Made by a program: the position numbers and the translations under genes | Assembly (NCBI GenBank): GCA_023053575.1 | Contig: JAKZAP010000009.1 | Location: forward strand, 23,045,869 to 23,109,868 | Direction of reading: 5' to 3' | Source of the DNA: Branchinecta lynchi | Taxonomy: Eukaryota; Arthropoda; Branchiopoda; Anostraca; Branchinectidae | Length of the DNA stretch: 64,000 nucleotides | Shown: piece by piece, positions 11,600 through 23,620 of the stretch | Layout: every line of letters starts with the position of its first letter | How positions within the stretch are numbered: the first letter of the stretch is position 1 | The notes under the pieces: model-generated | What the model saw: the letters and a program-made list of their open reading frames with translations, nothing else | Database searches by the model: none | What the model was told of the DNA's origin: nothing

Positions 11600-12960
11600 A
11601 TCGTAACATATGTTGGAACGGGTAATCGGATGTGCGTGAAACTTGACTAGTGTCAAGAACAAGTGTCTCATCACTCATTTATGTATGAGTGGCTACATGT
11701 ATATATGTAGCCTGGTACTTACAGGCTACATATATACTGGTACTTAAATTTGTTTATTTGTTGAGATTATTTTGTTATATTTGTGTCCCATGTTGGTCTT
11801 ATTTGAAATAAAATAAAATAAATAAAATATATGACAATTTCGACAAATTTGGATTTCGCCACAGTAGTTCGAAAAGAATAAAAGTGATATCTATCTAGAT
11901 CTATCTATCTCAGATGTTCCTTCTCAGATCCGGAATCCGGATACGATAACTGGGATGGGGCTGGAAGGGGCACCGGAAATCTTGAAAGGCTCAGAGTCGA
12001 GGGATCGGGATGGAACTTGGTGGGAAGAACAAGCTTAAACCATAGATACATTGCTGACAAAACAGGACTGTTATCATGTCACTGTGGGGGGAGTTGGAGG
12101 GGGTTTACCGGAACTCCGGTGATCTCGAGCTAAGGTACTTACAGATGTGCCATGATCATGAAATTTGGCAGGCATTTTAGGGATTCTACCATCGTGACTT
12201 GAAAATAGTCCCTTTCCTCGATCCGATCATCGTGGGGGGAGTAGGGGGGCGGAGAAACCAGAATCTAGTGACATTCACAACTTTGGAACGGGTGATCAGA
12301 CGTGCATGAAAGTTGGTGAGTATTAAGAACAAGTATCTCGAATGTTCAGTTTCAAGTCTGGACAGGGTCTGATCACTGGGGGGGGGGGGACAGGAGGGGG
12401 TCTCGTGAATAGCTCAAAGTCCAGGGATCGGAGTTGGACTTGGTTGGAAGAACAAGCGTAAGCCCTAGATACGTTCCTGACAAGGAGAGAGAACAAAAGA
12501 GAGAGAGAAGCTTCGACTTAACGTCTTTTTTCCATTAATAAATAAATAAATAAAAAAAAAGACCGGTTCGTGATCTCGAGCTAGAGTGTTTCCAGATGCG
12601 CTAAGACCATGAAACTTGGCAGGCCTATATGTTAGGGACTCTAAGATATTGTATAAAAATAGTCTCTTCCCCGATCCGATCATCATGGGGGGAGTAAGGG
12701 ATGGGCAATCCCGAATCGTGTAATATTAATAACTTTGGAACGGGTGATCGGACGTGCATGAAACTTGACTAGTGTCAAGAACGAGTACCTCAAATGTTCA
12801 GTTTCAAGTCCGGAGTGGGTTTGATTACTTGGGGCGGTGGAGTACCTCAAATCTTCAGTTTCAAGTCCGGAGTGGGTTTGATTACTTGGGGTGGGGAAGC
12901 TGGAGGTGGACAAACTGACAAACATGCTAACTGTTCCGACAAGTGCCATATGAGCGTTCA
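11600..12960. repeat. Tandem-type repeat block (GAAACTTGGCAGGC family)
   Basis: ATGAAACTTGGCAGGC-like words recur at about 12155 and 12605, and GTGATCGGACGTGCATGAAA-like words at about 11620, 12290 and 12745. A 60-bp direct duplication sits at about 12790-12895. It ends ACAAGTGCCATATGAGC near 12955, the same ending as the block at 24756-27030. Confidence 0.7.
11745..11830 (+). mobile_element. LINE 3' tail
   Basis: ATTTTGTTATATTTGTGTCC followed by CATGTTGGTCTTATTTGAAA and an A-rich tail matches the 3' end of the LINE relic at 18980-19337. Confidence 0.55.
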
Positions 12961-13152
12961 GCTCTTATTCTGACGAGCGAGTGAAAATCAAGTAGGTGAT
13001 ATTACAGGGATTAGATGATCCGTATTCGATTCTTCGGGTTTAACTATGGATGGAGCGATTACGTGATCAGGTTGCATTGGCATTACAAGTACGGCGGGTC
13101 CTTTAACGTACAATTCCTTTGTATTTCTTCTTCGCTTGACTCTAAGTAAAAA

Positions 13153-14178
13153 TTATGGGACTGAAACAGATGAGGTAACATCGTGAGATAAAATATCTCT
13201 TGCCATTTCTCCAAAAGTATATTCGAAGTTCTTTGCACTTTCTTCTGTGAAAGGAGGGTCGTAATAACCACGATAAAATGTACGATGATTCACCAACAAA
13301 TGAATCGTATCTAGTGTCCTCCACTCCTCCCACGTTTCGCTGTAGAGCTGATGCAGGAGCCACTTCACACCAAATAGTCTCTTCACTCGATGCACTAAAT
13401 ACGGTTCTTTTTCTAGTATATCATATGTTGGCTTTATGCCAGCATTGTAATACCACAAGTATGGGTAATACTCTTTATACGAGTCTAGCCACAGTGGAAG
13501 GAACCTGGCGTTCTTGTTTGCTATCAGCACTTGTGATCCAATCTCTTCCCCTTCTTCCCATCCCAGTGTCATCTCGTAATGTCTATATTTGTTCAAGCTA
13601 TTGATAATGTAAACATCATTGTCAAGATATATCCCTCCATACTTCATAAGGATTCTCATCCTTGCCAAATCGGAGCCATGGTAGTAGCGCCATCTCTTTC
13701 TCAGCTCTTGGCCGAAAATTTCTAGTGGTGGCTCGTTGTAAACTATCCGAACTTTCTTGGCAAGGTCCGTGCTGTTTTGGATTCGATCCCAATAGTGTCC
13801 CTGGAACCGGACGTTCGTGTGGAAAAATATCCGGTCCGGATTATGGTTTATAAATAAAGACTGAACACACAGATAGTCAACAAATGAGAACTCCTTCTTC
13901 TGCCAGCGAATATAATGAAAAATGTTGGGCACTAGAATACTATCGCTTCCATTTATGTTATCAAAGTTTTCAAAACTGATGTTCAGATTAGGAAACAAGT
14001 GAGAATCATCTTGAAAGTTTGGATTTTTTCGGAGAAATTCGTGAAGTTCAATTATGTTTGAGTCTGCGTTTATCTTACTTTGATCGTACTGAACTTCTAC
14101 GACCATGACGACGATGTGCGCGATGGAGAGCGCACTTAGTAAAAGCAGTAGGTGACGCCATCTTGCATTTGGAAGCAT
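13153..14178 (-). CDS. Type II membrane glycosyltransferase, DXD sugar-binding (GT32-like) family
   Basis: One uninterrupted frame of 341 codons starts at the ATG at 14176-14178 and ends at TAA at 13153-13155. A GTG one codon upstream is in frame, but ATG is the credible eukaryotic start. A signal-anchor helix at residues 9-27 (LLLLLSALSIAHIVVMVV) follows a short basic N-terminus, which predicts a type II Golgi protein with a lumenal catalytic domain. Sequons are at residues 66 (NIS), 76 (NGS) and 135 (NST). The signature is SDLARMRILMKYGGIYLDND at 169-188, with the metal/nucleotide-sugar DXD at D186-N187-D188. A late IHLLVNHRTFY at 292-302 resembles the conserved C-terminal His segment of such enzymes. 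Donor and acceptor sugars cannot be told from sequence. The gene stands alone among repeats, and its codons show no obvious decay. A TTTCAG acceptor near 14236 suggests a 5'UTR intron. Confidence 0.85.
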   Translation of the reverse strand: MLPNARWRHLLLLLSALSIAHIVVMVVEVQYDQSKINADSNIIELHEFLRKNPNFQDDSHLFPNLNISFENFDNINGSDSILVPNIFHYIRWQKKEFSFVDYLCVQSLFINHNPDRIFFHTNVRFQGHYWDRIQNSTDLAKKVRIVYNEPPLEIFGQELRKRWRYYHGSDLARMRILMKYGGIYLDNDVYIINSLNKYRHYEMTLGWEEGEEIGSQVLIANKNARFLPLWLDSYKEYYPYLWYYNAGIKPTYDILEKEPYLVHRVKRLFGVKWLLHQLYSETWEEWRTLDTIHLLVNHRTFYRGYYDPPFTEESAKNFEYTFGEMARDILSHDVTSSVSVP

Positions 14179-14235
14179 CACATTTGTAGCTTACCATCTG
14201 CTAAACCATCGGCGTTCCCGCAGTACGACGCGTCT

Positions 14236-15200
14236 GAAATAGAAAGATACTGACTTAATAGAGTAGACCAACAAGATTCTTATGAGCGTGTTCCACCCTT
14301 CTAACAATAGTAACTATTAGTTGCTACTTTCGTTCCAACCTCGTAAAAAGTGACTACGCTAACCGTTTCAACCTTCTTGAAATAGTAACTATTTGCTTAC
14401 CATGGTAGCAGGGTCCCATAAATTTCCTGTAATGACTTGCCATTCAGGGGGCTTGTCAATAAGAGATTTCTGATGCGCTCTTGACCGAGCGTCAGATAGT
14501 TCGAGAAATACCCGCGGGGATAAAATACCCGACTATCCAGGTAGACAGCTGTTTCGCAGCTGTTGTGCTGAACTAGGAATATTTCTCTCTAATGGAAGGT
14601 GTTCACTTAGTGCAATCTGTTATGAAACTTCTGACAGTGTAAGCAGAATAAGCAAGAGGGGTCCTTTAAAAGAATTAAGTTGGATAGATTCTTGGATTTC
14701 TAATGTCTACATCAGAGTAAATCGTAATCGTAATAATACAAAACAAACTTAAACAAACATAACATTGAACATACAAACATTTAACCAGCTTCAGGTTCGT
14801 ATAGCTACAGCCAGATAGGCAGAGACAAACGGAGTACCGCACAAGAAAGAACGCGAACATTTGCATTTTCCGAAGAATCGAGTCGCTCACGCTCACCGTC
14901 GAATTTCGTGCGCTAGCAAGTTCGAAGTTTTCTTGAATCGTCGAAGAAACGTCGACCTGGCAAGGATCGCCGGAGTCGTAAAAACACTAATTAAGCAAAT
15001 GGTGAACTTCGACGGCGTTCAAAAACGGAAATTAAGCAACCGTCTAAGCAAAGGGCGAACAAAACTTCGATCAAAAACGCAATTAATGCAAGTGTGTTGA
15101 ATCTGTGCGAAATTTTTCACTCTGGAATCGTCGAAGACTTCGGAAGCGCTGGCAAGCCGTGTCAGCCCGCAAAGGAAACGGAAGCTATCACTGTATGCCA
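14236..15200. other. Region between glycosyltransferase and LINE relic
   Basis: 14285-14420 is a repeat with GTAACTA words and TATTTGCTTACCATG, shared with 59310-59430 and, in part, 5740-6060. 14860-15180 carries short inverted words around TCGTCGAAG. No gene recognised. Confidence 0.5.
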
Positions 15201-16400
15201 AGCGGAGATCATTTATACCTTACTTAGTGTATTTACGCATGAGGGAAAGCCCAAAAACAGAAGCACAAAAAGATCGAAACAAAAAAGTGTTTACATCTGG
15301 TGAGCAATGACTAAATTTACGTATAAGCAAATTTCCACGTATGTAAACAGAACGCAGAGTGTGCCGAATGTGCCCATCGTCTAGAAGGTGCTCCGAGAAA
15401 ATAATACCCAGATAACGGAAGGATTGTACAAACGCTAGTTCTGTACGTCCAAGGCGTGCACTCGGTAACAGAGGTGCAGAACGGGAGCGAGGGCGGAAAC
15501 ACATACATTTAGTTTTGGATGTGTGGAAAATGACATCATACTATTACGCAAACGAATCGCATATAACAAGTAACTTATTAAGTGTCCCAACACTGGTCGC
15601 CATTATAACCAAATCATCAGCATAACTCAAATTGTGCATGGATTGAGAACCAATATGGCAGCCCAAACCAGATTTACTCAATCTGACATTGAGCTCATCA
15701 CAGTATACTATATACAGGAGTGCGGACAACACCACTCCTTGCCGGACACCATTCATCACTGAAAAAGGGGTAGATAGAACCGACGCCCACTTCACATGAA
15801 ACTTTTGTTGTTGAAACCAAAAAGCAAACAACCGTATATATAGGGGAGACACACACTGCAAGTATTTCAAGTAGTTTCGTCTGATTAACGCTATCGAAAT
15901 CTTTCTTAACATCGAGAAAGCCTCGGAGAAAGCACACATACAGCAAAGTCGAAAACAACCAATAATATTCAACAATACCTCTCAAAACAAAAATAGGATA
16001 CTCAACGGACAGTTTCTTTTTGTATGCATATTGGTACTCGGACGTTTCGAAGAAACTTCTTAGACGTACTAGAAGGAGTCTCTCGAGTATTTTCGACAAC
16101 GTTGACGCAAGAGCGATGGGCCGGAAATTATCAGCCTTGGAGGAATCACTTAGACGACTTTTCTGTATCGCAACAGGAATAACATCCAGAAGGGAATCCG
16201 GGAGGAAACCATGTGAAATCATTGACGAAAAAATCACAGCGAGTAATGGGGAAACAAGGTCATCGCACAGTTTAACATGGCCTGACGACACTTGATCTTT
16301 ACCGCCCGCAGAATTCAACTTTAATCCACGAATAGCAAGAAGTACTTCCATGGGCGAAAAGTCACTAATTCCAGCTAGGACACGGAGTGATCAAGTTACA
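15200..16400 (-). pseudogene. Non-LTR retrotransposon reverse transcriptase, frameshifted fragment
   Basis: Three overlapping minus-strand frames together make an RT. 15698-16351 carries the fingers region (GGKDQVSS, NFRPIALASTLSKILERLL, and DVKKDFDSVN, the first catalytic Asp motif). After a frameshift near 15860, 15544-15975 carries GVRQGVVLSALLYIVYCDEL and YADDLVIMA, the catalytic YADD box. 15220-15504 continues with the post-RT segment (FRYLGIIFSEHLLDDG). This is the CR1/jockey-like layout (family inference). No endonuclease domain remains and the element is dead. Confidence 0.85.
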
Positions 16401-17081
16401 TGATTTGAAAGTACAGAAGAGGTACCCAGCCTCGGATTACATAACGTTGACATTGTTCTCAAAAATGTTAATCCCTATCTGAAGACATATACTGGGCTAC
16501 CAGATCTTAGATTCTTTGAGTGGGGCATTTAGAAGAAGCTTTAGTGGGAAGACAATTAGTTCACATATCATGGATTGCCGTTGCAGGGGCAGGACTCCTG
16601 TTCCTTCGTATCCTTTTTAATAAGTGTTTCTCGTTTTATTACTCGTTCCTACGAGTAATTCATTTCATTTCCTCTTTTGGTCGACCTCTTCTCTGTCAGT
16701 TGAAAATTCAACGACAAAAAAAAAATACCATATAAATTGAGGCTAGAATAAAACTCCCCCAATCGCACCCGTATTTCTTTGGAGGGAAAGCCTTAGGAAA
16801 TTTCATTGCAGGCCTAGCTAGGTTCTGACTGCCAAGAAGCAAAATCCAGTTAGGACTAAAGAAATTTTCTTGTAATATTCCTGAGGCGAATTTCATGGTT
16901 AGGCTATGTAATTCAAAGTTGGCAACCCTTCCTACTGATGGGCGCTATCAAAGCAGCTCGCATAAGTTTTAAATAAGTATATATTCACATAAATTTATAG
17001 AGGCGAATGCCTTATTATTGCAGTTATATTATTATTATTACTATTAGAAAACCCAAAGAGAAAGAAAAGTATTAAGCTGGT

Positions 17082-17280
17082 CAAGGCCGTATCCAGGGGG
17101 GGTTAAGGGGTTGACCCTCCCCCCCCCCCCCGAAACATAGAAAAATAATCATTTTCATAGGCTTTTCCCTCTGATTTATGTCTTTTTTGTGCTTTTTTGT
17201 CCGACCTGCAGGGACCCCCCCCCCCCCCCGAAATGCAACCCCCCTCCCCCCGCCGAATAAAATTCCTGGATACGGGCCTG
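17082..17280. mobile_element. hAT-type MITE copy 2
   Basis: Same family as 1232-1410. It is flanked by the perfect 8-bp duplication AAGCTGGT (17074-17081 and 17281-17288), with long C runs inside. Confidence 0.87.
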
Positions 17281-17543
17281 AAGCTGGTCCATAAATTAAG
17301 AGAACTCTTAATTGACAATATCTTTCAGTAAACTAAAACTCGCAGTTTGTTAGCGATAAGACGTTGACACCAATAACGTCATTGGAATTTGGAGCTGTTT
17401 CCTTCACAGAACGTAGATACGTTTTTCCGCGGCATATTTGTGCCCCACCCATTTCCGGATGTCAAGAAAAAAAGAATTGTAAATTGCTCACTTGGCTCAC
17501 AAGTTGAAACTCGCGGAAATACCATTTTGTCTATTTCTGTATT

Positions 17544-18089
17544 CACTGTAAACAGTTTCTCCGAGTAAGGATTAAAGTTGACTGCAGTATTTGCTACTGG
17601 GATTAATCTTATCTCTACTGAGATAAGAATGATCCGAATTAGATATCAGATTAGTTGCGTTTTTGCATATACAATGGTATCTGTTACCACAGTAACTGGA
17701 TCTGCAATAGTCGTTTTTGCAGTTATCGTGGTATCTGATACACCATGCTCTGCAAAAACGACTATTGCTGAAATTGCACTTTTCGAAGTCATCTCAAAAG
17801 AAAAACAGATATCCAGTTACATCACTAAGTGCTAAACTTCTTTCTCACCAATCTGACAAAATTTGATGAAAGTGAGATGATTTTTCAGATACCACGACCA
17901 AAATTACCACAGTCGGACCATCGTATCTGAACATCTGATAACACGATAACTGGCCAGATACCACGATAACTGCAAAAACGCCTTTTAACCGTGGTATCAG
18001 ATACCATGGTATCTGCAAAATCGCAACTATTACCTTTTTAGAGACAAGATTAATCCCAGTAGCAAATATTGCAAGATTTTTTTTTAGTG
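17544..18089. mobile_element. Palindromic TA-type MITE interrupted by another repeat
   Basis: The left half (CACTGTAAA... to about 17650) and right half (from about 18035) belong to the family at 31052. The middle is an insertion of the repeat rich in ATACCACGGTAAC and its inverse, giving a relative age: the TA-type element is the older of the two here. Confidence 0.65.
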
Positions 18090-18974
18090 TTGATTCAAAT
18101 GCCTGAAAGGAAAAACTAAATTCAGATAAAATCTCTGTAAATAGAACATCCGGCTTACACCCTTTCTGTTTTGTAATAGAAGGATCCAGTTGTATGTCTA
18201 ACTGCTTGGCAAAGTAATTTATTTTATTATTTAGACTTCAATTTCCAGCCAAATTTCAGTTTCCCCTAAAATTCTGAGTCACGAAAGGGTGTTTTGGGGA
18301 TCTCAAAACGTAAGTGGAGGGATTAATTTCCTGCCAGATTTGAGTGTCCCGGAGTTTCGTAAGCCGTCTTAGAGACATCAGTTTCGTTAAAACGCACAAT
18401 ATTGGCCTTGCCAAACATCATTTCGAAAATCGTTACCGTTATTCTGAAGCAAGCTCATGGCGTGAAGTCACCCGTTCTGGGCTCGCAGCGCTTCGCTTGG
18501 AGCTGAATGAATGAATGAAATACCCCTGACGTCCTGAACACCCGGAAACATTTCAGTCGCTTTTGGTTAGTCCAGTTGTGAACGAGGAGTGGATTTTTTT
18601 CTTTTTAAGAAAGGGATTTAGCATACCACGAGTGATTCAAAGGAAAGGAGATATTTTATTGCAAAACGTGAATTTTTTGGAATAGTTGTAAATCATCACT
18701 GCGATGTTGAAAGCCGTAAAACTGGCTCTCGAAAAGGATAGATAATTAACTCTGCTGAGAATGTTCTGTTTCTTTACTAGTAAAGTAGATGTATGCTTAT
18801 TTGAACGTCTGTTGACTTTGAACAGTGTCAGTTTCATGCTTGTGCTGTGACTTAGCCAAAGTAGCTGATTTAAAGCTTAACTGAAAATCCAAATCCAAAA
18901 TAAGGAGGTTTGGTAGTTGCGAGGCCCCGGTAAAGAGTTTTCTTTTCAGGGCTTACTGCACGCCACTTTACTGC

Positions 18975-19338
18975 CTTCCTCTTGCTTGTAATGTTAGTGT
19001 GAAATGTGAGAATTCTTTTCGGGTAATGTATAATAATTCGTTCCGGTGGCTTCACGGTCTTCCTTGGAATTGTAGTGCATCGGGAATGTTTGTTGGTGAA
19101 GGGCTTCCATCTTTTGGTGAACTTCGGAGGCGGTCAATTCTTTCCCTTCAAACCAGGATCCTCCGATCGCCTAGCCCACTTCTTAGGATCCTTTGTGGGC
19201 CTCAGATGCGGCTTTCTCTGCCTGTATGGCTTGCGTGGACTCGTGAGTTGTATGCGGGGCTTTGTTTGTTTAGTGTGTTTTTGTTATATTGTGGCCCATG
19301 TTAGCCTTATTTAAAAAAAAAAAAAAAAAAAAAAAAAT
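18975..19338 (+). pseudogene. LINE ORF2 C-terminal relic with poly(A)
   Basis: Translation at 18999-19304 reads RVMYNNSFRWLHGLPWNCSA, then SLQTRILRSPSPLLRIL, the typical end of CR1-like ORF2 (YN-x-x-FR-x-L-x-GLP-x-x-x-SAS). A short 3'UTR and a poly(A) run of about 26 at 19311-19337 follow. This is a 5'-truncated insertion. Confidence 0.75.
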
Positions 19339-22198
19339 ACTTTTTGTCAGTTAATTGAATTTACTGAATTACTTGGATCGTGCTAGGAATTTTTTGTTTA
19401 ATTTTCCAGTAAGCTGCACTAGAACGTTCAGAACATGTACGGCCACCTTCACAACGCAAAGTTCTACTACGACGCGGAATATTTGAATCTCAGTACAAAT
19501 GTGGCTTTTCAGTGGCCGAAGGTGAGCTTTGTACGCGTGAGGTTACTGTGTGAACATTACTTGTCATAAATCGTTTTAGTCGAACATTACTTGTCATAAA
19601 TCTTTTTACGACAAATCCGACAGGGAAAGTCCACTATTCAAAAATCGATTATTCATGAATAGTGGAGCAACGAATTAACGCATTTTCATCGGATCTTCAA
19701 GCTGATTTTGAGCGAATAAGTGAAGCTTAACTAGATTGTCCTACCTAAGCCGGTTTCTCTTAAACCTTAAAGACCCCTGAAAATTTATGTAAATCTTTAA
19801 AATCACTATAAAGTTCACTCGAGTCTGAGCATTTTTTGGGAAACTCCGGCACCCCACCCCCTCCCCCACCTTGCTCAGACCAGTCCAGGCCCTAAAATAA
19901 GTAACCTAGGGCACATGCAGTGTTTCCACTCGGAATTTTTGAAAATCATGAGCAGGTTTCCAAAAATAATGAGATACGCATGAGATTTGTGCTAGAAAAT
20001 CACGAGATTTTCGAAAAGGCATGCGGATTTTAGCTACTTAGCCGCTCGCTTAGCCGGAAACATAATAAAGATAACGGGGAGAAGACACCAAGCTTTGGTC
20101 GCCCCCTGGTACAACTTTGTACTTCTATTCAAACAATGTTTACAACGGATGCGCCAGCTACGATTCTTCATCAGCGGTATTTCGGACCTTCTTGGCAAGG
20201 GTCCTCGTCAGGCTGTCAATCCTCTGGTTCAACTTCGTACCCTTGCCAAGAAGGACCAAAATATCGTTGTAAACATTGTTTGAATAAATGTTTCAATGTC
20301 AGCTTGGGCTCAAAGAATATTTTGTACTTCTCATATAATGCAAACTTCTCGAGCCCAAAATCCAAAACCTGCCCTTCAAGCCAAAACTACATCATGAAAG
20401 GCGCCTTATGCGAAATATTTTATTATTTCATAAATATTTATGAAATAAATCAAATGACACATACAAAAAAAAAAAATACAAGCAGGTCAGTCAGCGATAG
20501 GTTGAAATCACCGTGACGGAGACGAAATTAACTTGAGCGCCGCAGGCGATTTTTTTTCAAACTCGCTTTTTTTATGTCAAACCTCAACTTGCTTGCATAC
20601 AAATTGTAGGTTTTTACGTGAATAGACAGTCTAACCCCAGGCACTACATAAATGCCGCGTACTTCTACTTCTATTTAGCCTTTCTACCAAATGAAGACTA
20701 TACTACTAAAGGCGCCCGCATACATTTTTTTTCTAAAGCATCTATGTATGAGAGCTCCATTTTGGGATTCCAAACGACCCTGTCACCTAATGAAATACAA
20801 AAGCATCCAACCATGAATGAAAGCTATCAGACGAGTCTTATGAAAAATCTAGAATTAAACACATTCAGCCTATTCATAACACATTTTACATTAAGTTTGG
20901 CATTGGAGTAAAAAGAGGAGAAATCCTGAAAATAATGAGTTTATGAGATTGGAAAAAAACATGAGATCTCATGTGAAACCATGAGGAGTGGAAACACTAG
21001 CACATGGTCTCTAATGTCCGGGCCTCACCCTATTGTGGCCGAATCTGCGACTAGGACACATAACTCCGCATCTCGGCTATCTCCTCTTCTCGTCCTTCAA
21101 GTTTGACTCGAATCGGAGCATATCTGCAAATTTCCCGTTTCCGCTTCATCCTACTCCCACCATGGCTGGGTCCGGTCCGAACGTCAAATATCAAACTACA
21201 CCGCATAAGCTCGGTACTGTCCAACTTGCATCTCATTCGGCCCGTTGGTTTGGTTTGTGTTTGCGAGTTGTCGGGGCACTGACATATATGTCAGTGCGTA
21301 TCATAGTAGGCAGCCTTTAAACGTTTCACAAAACTTTACCTGCGACGTCTTTCATAGTCGCCTACCTTCTATCTGGTTGAACGGCCTGTAATTTAGGTGA
21401 GGTGATATAGGCCTAAGTTTTCAGCCACCTTAAACGCTAGAAATGCCAGAAAAAGGTGGGATTACAAAAAAATCGCCTACGGCGCTGAGTTTAAATTTGT
21501 CTTAGGTAATATGGTAAAAGCCGTTGCTTGGGATCTGAGCAACGCATAAAGCAAGAGTTTGTGTGGGAAGTAGTCGAATGTTGCCGAATAAACGCCGATT
21601 TAACAAATTTTGCCTGCGGCTCTTTTGTAGTCCTAACCTATTTCTATTTAGTTGAAGTGTGTATCATTTATACGCGGTTTTAAGCTTGAGATTTGGAGTA
21701 TAAGCTACATTAAAAGGTAAGAGTTGTAAAGGAGTAGTTGAATTTTGCTCGGATTGAAAAAAATTCGTCTGCGGCGCTCACTTTAGTTTATCTTGAGTAG
21801 ATATGTCAGAAACTGGTACCAATACTTGTCTTCTCTCCAGCGAAATTTGATATGAGCGGCATCGTCTAATTCCTGTTACTTATTTGTTTATTATTTATTA
21901 CTACAATAGCATTTTCCGTAACGTTTTGGAGCTTATAATTTTAATATTTCTTGAGCCTGCTGGTGCTGTGTTTTTAGCCAGTCGTATATTTACCGGAATT
22001 TCGGGAAATCCCCTCTAACTCCTCCCAACGAGCCTCGATTTATTATTATTATTCTGTTATGTTAATCCGCCAAAATTGATGATAACAAATGATTAAAATA
22101 AATGAATAAATACGCAATGATCAAATACGATATGATCTGGTTCGAATCTGGTTCTGTCAAGAACGTATCTAGGGCTTATGCTTGTTCTTCCCACCGAA
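19339..22198. other. Repeat-rich region without recognised genes
   Basis: Contains a diverged CTTTTCAGTTAAACTTT-type element (19420-19770), the inverted repeat at 20120-20290, an 'A'-rich stretch near 20465 and, at about 21070-21240, a short piece of the AAGTTTGACTCGAATCGGAG family (tandem-block family). No coding signal. Confidence 0.5.
20120..20290. repeat. Inverted repeat with CCTTCTTGGCAAGGGTCC core
   Basis: AACAATGTTTACAACG at the left is matched by CGTTGTAAACATTG at the right, and TTCTTGGCAAGGGTCC by its inverse. Related cores occur at 7185 and 55885. Confidence 0.65.
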
Positions 22199-23620
22199 TT
22201 ATACCACTATAACTCGGTGGCATTGTTTCTAGTCGCCTTCACGAAGGGAATCCTTTCAAGTCGATCGGAATTCCTTTCTACTCGGCGGGATTTCTTGTCC
22301 GTAAAGGTCCCTTCAGACTGAAAAAGTACTCACTTCACACTGTGACACTTCCTGACGTTACGTCGACGTAACAAGCCTACGTATAGTTATCCGTAACGTA
22401 AAATTTCTCCTCCGTAATGTAAAAATCAGGAGTTGAAATTTGTTCAACTTAAGAAACGTAACGTTAGGCAACGTAAGAAGATGAGGGAGACCTTGGATTT
22501 ATGATGCATATAATAGCATCCTTGTCACATTAGCTCAAAACAACACAAATTGGCAAAGCAACTGAAAAAGAGTCTACTAGTCTGCGCATAATTTCGAATT
22601 GGTGCGCTTCAGGAAACTGCATCCTAATGACTATGGGGACAGTCAGCAGACTGAAATTAGGGTTTCAATCAATTCAAATCAAACCAATCCAATCCAAAAT
22701 GTAGAGCCACTGGGTCCAACGTTGCGTCGGTCCCTTTCGGCCTTTCTTTTGGTTAGGGCAGATTACCACTGTAACCGCCGCTACTGATAGATTTTCTTTT
22801 CCAGGCTGACACTGACTAGGGCTTTGTAGATGCGATGCTCGGTCTTCTTCGGGAAAATCGTTGAGGTCATTGACTTGATAGATCTGGGGATTTGGAGCTC
22901 GTTGCACAGGATATTGAGTTGCGACGTCATCGGGTTGCGACGTCATCTTCTGCACTGGAACGGGATGTGTTGCAGGGTTTCTTCCTCCGCTCCGCAGTTT
23001 CTGCATTGTGGGGATGGACTGAGTTTCCACTCAAACAGCGTTTTGTTGAGATCTTTCTCTGAGTCTTTCTTTGAAGTTTGGTTGACAGTTTACTTTTAAA
23101 TTCTGTTGGGATATGAAGGCTCCTATGGCTTTCTTTCACGTTTCCCAGGATTACTCTGAACTACTTCCAAAAAAGGTAGATAGCTTTTATTTGTTGAAAT
23201 ACCATCACTGGCGTCTACATCTTGTCATATTCTTCGTCTAAACTGATAAAAATTCACAAAATAAAAGAAATTCTTCAGTTTTGTGCTTACGTCAGTCTGA
23301 AGGGGTCCACTGGAGGTGTGAAAGATTCGACGTACGTAAGAGATTACGGAAGCGTAACGTGAGATTTTACTTTCCAGTCTGAAGGTACCTAACATGACAG
23401 TGAACCTCGGGAAGAACGAGAACTCACCCAAACAAATCCTCAAACTTATATAGCGTTTACACGGACAAGAAATCACGTCCAGTAGAAAGGAATTCCGGTC
23501 GACCCGAAAGGATTCCGTTGTGAAGACTACAAGAAAAAAAGCCTAGCGGGACGAGAATCCTTTCATGATGAAAGGAATTCCGGTCTACTTGAAAGGAATC
23601 TCGTCAGCGGCGCTGGTAAA
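22199..23620. mobile_element. Nested palindromic element pair
   Basis: Outer arms at about 22234-22305 and 23455-23530 are inverted copies (e.g. GAATTCCTTTCTACTCGGCG against CCAGTAGAAAGGAATTCCGG). Just inside, CCTTCAGACTG at 22307 is matched by its inverse near 23392, defining an inner element. Related outer sequence is at 51160-51420. The inner part carries the LINE relic at 22800-23100. Confidence 0.6.
22800..23100 (-). pseudogene. Retroelement C-terminal zinc-motif relic
   Basis: A minus-strand frame near 22960-23030 reads WKLSPSPQCRNCGAEEETLQ then HIPFQCRR before a stop. C-x2-CG-x4-ET-x2-H-x4-C is the Cys/His motif at the end of many non-LTR ORF2 proteins. The stop and the short flank indicate a relic. 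Confidence 0.55.

Larger units (their letters stand above)
8995..13152. other. Region between MBF1 and the glycosyltransferase
   Basis: No gene recognised. Contents are a (TTC)n run at 10607-10623, a possible retroelement ORF relic at 10941-11222 followed by a (TATG)n tail near 11297-11315, a LINE-like 3' tail at 11745-11830 and the tandem-type repeat block at 11600-12960. Confidence 0.6.

Noticed and set aside
14179..14181. GTG as start of the glycosyltransferase
   Set aside because: The next codon is ATG, which is the plausible start in an animal gene.
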